A model generated the notes under the pieces. That model searched no databases, was not told the origin of the DNA, and saw only the letters and a program-made list of their open reading frames with translations. A stretch of DNA of 27,142 nt, taken from Prevotellaceae bacterium UBA2718. Its GTDB lineage: Bacteria; Bacteroidota; Bacteroidia; Bacteroidales; Bacteroidaceae. This document shows positions 23,749-27,142 of the stretch, in pieces (the stretch's first letter is position 1; each line of letters begins with the position of its first letter). The stretch lies in assembly GCA_002353975.1 (NCBI GenBank), contig DEKQ01000087.1, positions 1 to 27,142 of the forward strand, in the 5' to 3' direction. The position numbers and the translations under genes are program-made.

Positions 23749-25113
23749 ATGATGAATAGTTTGAGCGATAATACATTTGAGATAATGGCGCCTGTGGGCT
23801 CCCGTGAGAGTTTTGCAGCGGCCCTTAATGCAGGTGCTGACTCCATATACTTCGGCATTGAGAAGCTGAATATGCGTGCACACTCCGCATCCACCTTCAC
23901 CATCAGCGACCTGAAGGAGATAGCGCAGACCTGCCGCGAGCGCGGCGTGAAGTCCTATCTCACGGTGAATACCATCATCTATGGCGAGGATCTGGAGCAG
24001 ATGCGCGAGATAATAGACGCTGCGAAGGAGGCAGAAATCTCTGCCGTCATAGCCTCTGACGTGGCTGTGATGATGTATTGCCGCCAGGTGGGGCAGGAGG
24101 TACACCTCTCCACACAGCTCAATATCTCCAACATTGAGGCCCTGCGGTTCTATGCACAGTTTGCCGACGTGGTGGTATTGGCCCGCGAGCTGCGCATGGA
24201 CCAGGTGCGGACAATCCACGAGCAGGCCGTCCGCGAGGGCATCTGCGGCCCCAATGGCAAGCCTATCCGCATAGAAATGTTCTGCCACGGAGCCCTCTGC
24301 ATGGCCGTCAGCGGCAAGTGTTATCTCTCGCTGCACAATGCCAACCGCAGCGCCAACCGTGGTGAGTGCGTGCAGATATGCCGCCGGGGCTACAAGGTGG
24401 AGGCTCTGCCGGCTGACGGCGAGATACATTCGCAGAACGACGCGCCTCAGTATGACGAGCAATACCTTGCCACCGACGTTGAGACAGGCAATGAATTGGA
24501 GATAGACAACAAGTATATCATGTCGCCCAAGGACCTCAAGACCATCCGTTTCATCGACAAGATGATGGCTGCCGGCGTGCGTGTCTTCAAGATTGAAGGG
24601 CGCGCCCGCGGGCCGGAGTACGTGGATGCCGTCGTGAGATGCTATAAGGAGGCGATACGCGAAGCCTTGATACTGTTCCCTGAGGGCAGCGAGAAGGCTA
24701 CGGAAGCAGCCCGCGAGCGCTGGAACAGCCTCTGCGACGAGTGGGACAAGCGCCTCGCAGCCGTCTTCAATCGCGGTTTCTGGGACGGCTATTACCAGGG
24801 CAAGACGCTCGGAGAGTGGAACGATTCCTATGGCTCCAAGGCTACGGAGAAGAAGGTTTATGCCGCCAAGACAATAAAATACTTCTCCAAAATCGGCGTG
24901 GCAGAGTTCCAGGTGGAGGCCCATGACATCAATGTCGGAGACAAATTGCTCATCACCGGACCCACGACGGGAGCCCTATATATAAATAAGGTGGAAGAGA
25001 TTCGCTTTGACTTGAAGCCCGTCCAGACAGGCCTGAAGGGTCAGCGCATCAGCATTGCGGTGCCCGACAAGGTGCGACCCAACGATAAACTCTTTGTGAT
25101 TCAGAATGCATGA
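23749..25113 (+). CDS. trhP: peptidase U32 family protein, TrhP/YegQ-like tRNA hydroxylation factor
   Basis: 454 aa, close in length to E. coli TrhP (YegQ), which with TrhO makes 5-hydroxyuridine at tRNA position 34; the other E. coli U32 protein of note, RlhA, is much longer. The U32 signature is present: EMFCHGALCMAVSGKCYLS (about 177-195, with C179, C184 and C191). C207 and C211 (GECVQICRRGY) follow. The N-terminal barrel has APVGSRESFAAALNAGADSIYFG, and FKIEGRARGPEYV is also diagnostic. The ATG at 23749 is 2 nt after the symporter; an alternative is the next codon. sufE lies downstream, and Fe-S supply is reported to matter for TrhP-dependent modification. Family is firm; the tRNA role is inferred by homology. 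Confidence 0.85.
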   Translation: MMNSLSDNTFEIMAPVGSRESFAAALNAGADSIYFGIEKLNMRAHSASTFTISDLKEIAQTCRERGVKSYLTVNTIIYGEDLEQMREIIDAAKEAEISAVIASDVAVMMYCRQVGQEVHLSTQLNISNIEALRFYAQFADVVVLARELRMDQVRTIHEQAVREGICGPNGKPIRIEMFCHGALCMAVSGKCYLSLHNANRSANRGECVQICRRGYKVEALPADGEIHSQNDAPQYDEQYLATDVETGNELEIDNKYIMSPKDLKTIRFIDKMMAAGVRVFKIEGRARGPEYVDAVVRCYKEAIREALILFPEGSEKATEAARERWNSLCDEWDKRLAAVFNRGFWDGYYQGKTLGEWNDSYGSKATEKKVYAAKTIKYFSKIGVAEFQVEAHDINVGDKLLITGPTTGALYINKVEEIRFDLKPVQTGLKGQRISIAVPDKVRPNDKLFVIQNA

Positions 25114-25132
25114 ACCCCCTTTGTCAGTTGCT

Positions 25133-25149
25133 CTGCGATTTTATCGCAG
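25133..25149. other. small perfect hairpin between trhP-like gene and sufE
   Basis: CTGCGAT (25133-25139), loop TTT, ATCGCAG (25143-25149). It lies 20 nt after the U32 stop, with no T-run, so it is possibly an mRNA-processing or weak termination signal. The rest of this 86-bp gap shows nothing else certain. Confidence 0.5.
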
Positions 25150-25199
25150 TACAGACGGGGCCTTGACAATAGCTTAATGAACGATAAAATACAGTTATA

Positions 25200-25613
25200 A
25201 TGACGATAAACGAGATACAAGACGAGGTCATTGAAGAGTTCAACAGCTTTGATGACTGGATGGATAAGTACCAGATGCTTATCGATTTGGGCAATGAGCA
25301 GGAGCCGTTGCCCGATGAATACAAGACTGAGCAGAACCTGATAGACGGTTGCCAGAGCCGCGTATGGCTGCAGTGTGACCGTAACGGCGAGCTCCTCACC
25401 TTCCGCGCGGAGAGCGATGCACTCATAGTGAAGGGCATAATATCCCTGCTCATACGCGTCATAAACAACCAGACAGCCAAGGATATCCTTGATGCCGACC
25501 TCTATTTCATTGAGGCCATAGGCCTGAAAGACCATCTGTCGCCCACGCGCTCCAACGGTCTTCTGGCTATGGTGAAGCGCATCAAGGCTTACGCCCTGGC
25601 TTTTTCTGTATAG
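25200..25613 (+). CDS. sufE: SufE-family sulfur acceptor
   Basis: 137 aa cytoplasmic protein. SufE takes persulfide sulfur from the cysteine desulfurase SufS and passes it to Fe-S cluster assembly. The active-site cysteine is C51 in NLIDGCQSRVWL, the conserved family motif. The N-terminal helix IQDEVIEEFNSFDDWMDKYQMLIDLG and the SNGLLAMVKRIKAYA end are typical. sufS and sufBCD are not in the window, so sufE is detached from them. It lies 86 nt after the U32 gene. Confidence 0.95.
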   Translation: MTINEIQDEVIEEFNSFDDWMDKYQMLIDLGNEQEPLPDEYKTEQNLIDGCQSRVWLQCDRNGELLTFRAESDALIVKGIISLLIRVINNQTAKDILDADLYFIEAIGLKDHLSPTRSNGLLAMVKRIKAYALAFSV

Positions 25614-25630
25614 TAAAAAAGTGTTCCGTG

Positions 25631-25651
25631 GCGTGCCACTGTGTGGCACGC
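25631..25651. other. perfect 9-bp hairpin after sufE
   Basis: GCGTGCCAC (25631-25639), TGT loop, GTGGCACGC (25643-25651). No T-run follows. It lies 18 nt past sufE and about 30 nt before the next gene, so it may attenuate or process the transcript rather than end it. Confidence 0.6.
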
Positions 25652-25679
25652 ATAATAACGACCTATTGACTTGACCTCC

Positions 25680-27142
25680 TTGTCACCACAGCAACAGCGT
25701 CTGCTCACCATCTTCACGCTCTTCGATACCGAGGGGCAGCAGGTGGGAAGAACCAGAGAAGTATTGGAAAAACTCTCTGGCGAGCCTTGTACGGACTTGA
25801 AATTCCTCCTCAAGTCCCTCGTTGATGCAGGTCTGTTGACGCAGTATGACTACAATTGGCGCTCGGATAACTATGAGTATCGCATTGCTGACCGGCTGAT
25901 GGTGCCCACGATGATTTCGCTTGTCAGGGACACTCCGAGCCAGACCATCGACGTGCTGAAGGCTGCGGCAGGCATACTGAAGCCAACCTACATTCAGCGC
26001 CTGCTGTGGAAATACATCAGCAGTGACTATCAGGACGTCAATATCGAGGAGATAGATGACTACCAGTTGAGCCACCACTACGACGTTCTCGTGGAGGTAG
26101 TGCCCAATCCTGACTTTGCTTCATTGCTGCTGCTTCTCAACCACAACACCTTTGTGACGCTGATGGAGTATGCCATGAAGAATATCTTCGACAATCAATT
26201 GAGTGTCAATGTGGCGTATCTTCGCCAACTCCTGAACCGTTACATCGGGCAGGACCGCCACCCGGAGTTCCACACTCTGATGGCATTCAACCATTCCATA
26301 GACCTTTACGATTACCTCAGCAACGGCACAGTGCCCGCCACACTCTACCCCGATGTGTCGGCTCACCGCTTCATTGCCGCCATACATGAGGAGCTGAACG
26401 GCCACGAGCCGCTGGCACAGGACCATTTCAAGCGTGCCGTGATGCGCAATCACTCCTTTGCACGCCATTTCCCCTACATCATTGAGAACTTCCTCTTTGT
26501 CCTCGGCTGTTACCGCAGCGCTACGGAGGAGGGGCGCAAACGCTCCCTGATAGTTGCCAAATCGCTGGAGCGTCAGTCCACCATGGCTGGCAAGGTGATG
26601 CACGGCATCCTCTTCCACAGCATGACGGAGCGGCAGGTTAAGATAAATCTCTCGAACCTCCTGACCAGCGAACACCTCATGGACCGTGTGCTGGCCAAGC
26701 AGATGTACGAGTTCCTGCACGTCACGCCCGATGTGACGGAGTTCAGCGACATACAGCCTAAGTGGCACATCTTCAGTCAGAAAGCCCTGCTGTTTGACCT
26801 GCCTCCAGTGCTTGAAACGGTCAATGTTCAGCGTCCTACGCGCATCGCTTACTTCATGCCGGACATGCGTTCACGCGATGTGGAGCGCCGCGAGCAGACG
26901 CAGCTGAAGGACGGACGCTGGGGAGCAGGCAAGCGTATGCCTGGCGGAAGGATGTCTGTTGAGGCCGTATTGCCGCAGATGGTCAAGGAAAGCCGCCTCT
27001 ACGTGGGGCGCTATTCACCCTACACGCTGGTGCAGGTGACGCAGGAGGTGCCTTACGTGAACATCCTGCACGACCGCAATGGCTACCATATCCACAGCAA
27101 TGTGCCCGGCGAGGCACTCACGCAGACGGCCTTTATCATCAA
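25680..27142 (+). CDS. N-terminal part of a large protein, possibly a Bacteroidetes SNF2/DEAD-type helicase (3' truncated, non-ATG start)
   Basis: An open plus-strand frame runs without a stop from 25659 to the end of the window, more than 480 codons. The first usable starts are TTG at 25671 or 25680; there is no ATG before residue 79, which falls inside conserved-looking sequence. The first ~75 residues (QQQRLLTIFTLFDTEG, then FLLKSLVDAGLLTQYDYNW) look like a winged helix. A long helical region follows, without signal or membrane segments. Near the end LYVGRYSPYTLVQVTQEVPYVNI and GYHIHSN look like the lead-in to a larger domain. From memory this resembles the N-terminal extension of large Bacteroidetes SNF2-like helicases, but no helicase motif is in view. 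The minus-strand frames here are shadows. Confidence 0.75.
   Translation, partial: MSPQQQRLLTIFTLFDTEGQQVGRTREVLEKLSGEPCTDLKFLLKSLVDAGLLTQYDYNWRSDNYEYRIADRLMVPTMISLVRDTPSQTIDVLKAAAGILKPTYIQRLLWKYISSDYQDVNIEEIDDYQLSHHYDVLVEVVPNPDFASLLLLLNHNTFVTLMEYAMKNIFDNQLSVNVAYLRQLLNRYIGQDRHPEFHTLMAFNHSIDLYDYLSNGTVPATLYPDVSAHRFIAAIHEELNGHEPLAQDHFKRAVMRNHSFARHFPYIIENFLFVLGCYRSATEEGRKRSLIVAKSLERQSTMAGKVMHGILFHSMTERQVKINLSNLLTSEHLMDRVLAKQMYEFLHVTPDVTEFSDIQPKWHIFSQKALLFDLPPVLETVNVQRPTRIAYFMPDMRSRDVERREQTQLKDGRWGAGKRMPGGRMSVEAVLPQMVKESRLYVGRYSPYTLVQVTQEVPYVNILHDRNGYHIHSNVPGEALTQTAFII

Noticed and set aside
23323..24924. 533-codon minus-strand frame opposite the symporter and U32 genes
   Set aside because: It is a shadow of two clearly conserved plus-strand genes and has the Leu/His-rich make-up typical of antisense frames.
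25163..25190. TTGACA-N16-TAAAAT, an E. coli-like sigma-70 promoter before sufE
   Set aside because: Bacteroidetes do not use this consensus; the rest of the window uses TAnnTTTG, so it is probably chance.
25683..26768. Minus-strand frames of 131 and 215 codons near the right end
   Set aside because: They are antisense to the long open plus-strand gene, which has better codon composition and continues past the window.

Overview
The window looks like a piece of a moderately GC-rich Bacteroidales chromosome, most likely Prevotellaceae from a gut or rumen setting. The evidence is promoters of the Bacteroidetes type (TAnnTTTG at -7 with a TTG/TTTG box about 19 nt upstream), secreted polysaccharide lyases with Big_2 modules and Prevotella-style C-terminal sorting tails, a fused gamma/alpha 2-oxoacid:ferredoxin oxidoreductase, and many low-complexity inverted repeats between genes. 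No rRNA, tRNA, CRISPR array, phage or complete insertion sequence was seen.

Layout. 1-2707: korA (5' truncated) and korB, closed by a strong terminator. 2708-3655: a repeat-rich gap and a promoter. 3656-7288: a secreted multidomain pectate lyase (PL1). 7289-10822: a YqiA-like esterase, a XerD-type recombinase and an AmpG/PAT-like MFS transporter, each separated by repeat elements. 10823-16839: minus-strand block with a secreted coiled-coil protein of unknown function, a short ComEC-like membrane protein, and a PL11 rhamnogalacturonan lyase that overlaps comEC by 14 bp. 17196-18560: a low-GC AAA ATPase/DUF4143 gene. 18561-18972: another repeat-rich gap. 18973-22063: nadA, a ParE-like toxin-antitoxin pair, and cysS. 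22262-27142: a sodium/solute symporter, a U32 (TrhP-like) protein, sufE, and the 5' part of a large gene with no ATG start that runs off the window.

Functionally the region is mostly housekeeping (2-oxoacid oxidation, NAD synthesis, Cys-tRNA charging, Fe-S supply, tRNA modification, chromosome dimer resolution) with two secreted pectin-backbone enzymes, one for homogalacturonan and one for rhamnogalacturonan-I, that share nearly the same Big_2 modules. The most unusual material is non-coding: several inverted-repeat-bounded elements, two hairpin/short-tandem arrays with a period of about 22 bp, and a dispersed modular repeat found in both gaps that carry such an array. Some elements supply the last codons and stop of the neighbouring gene. 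No obvious new defence or mobile system was found; the best candidates for undescribed biology are these repeat families, the duplicated coiled-coil protein with a near-consensus promoter, and the AAA ATPase island.
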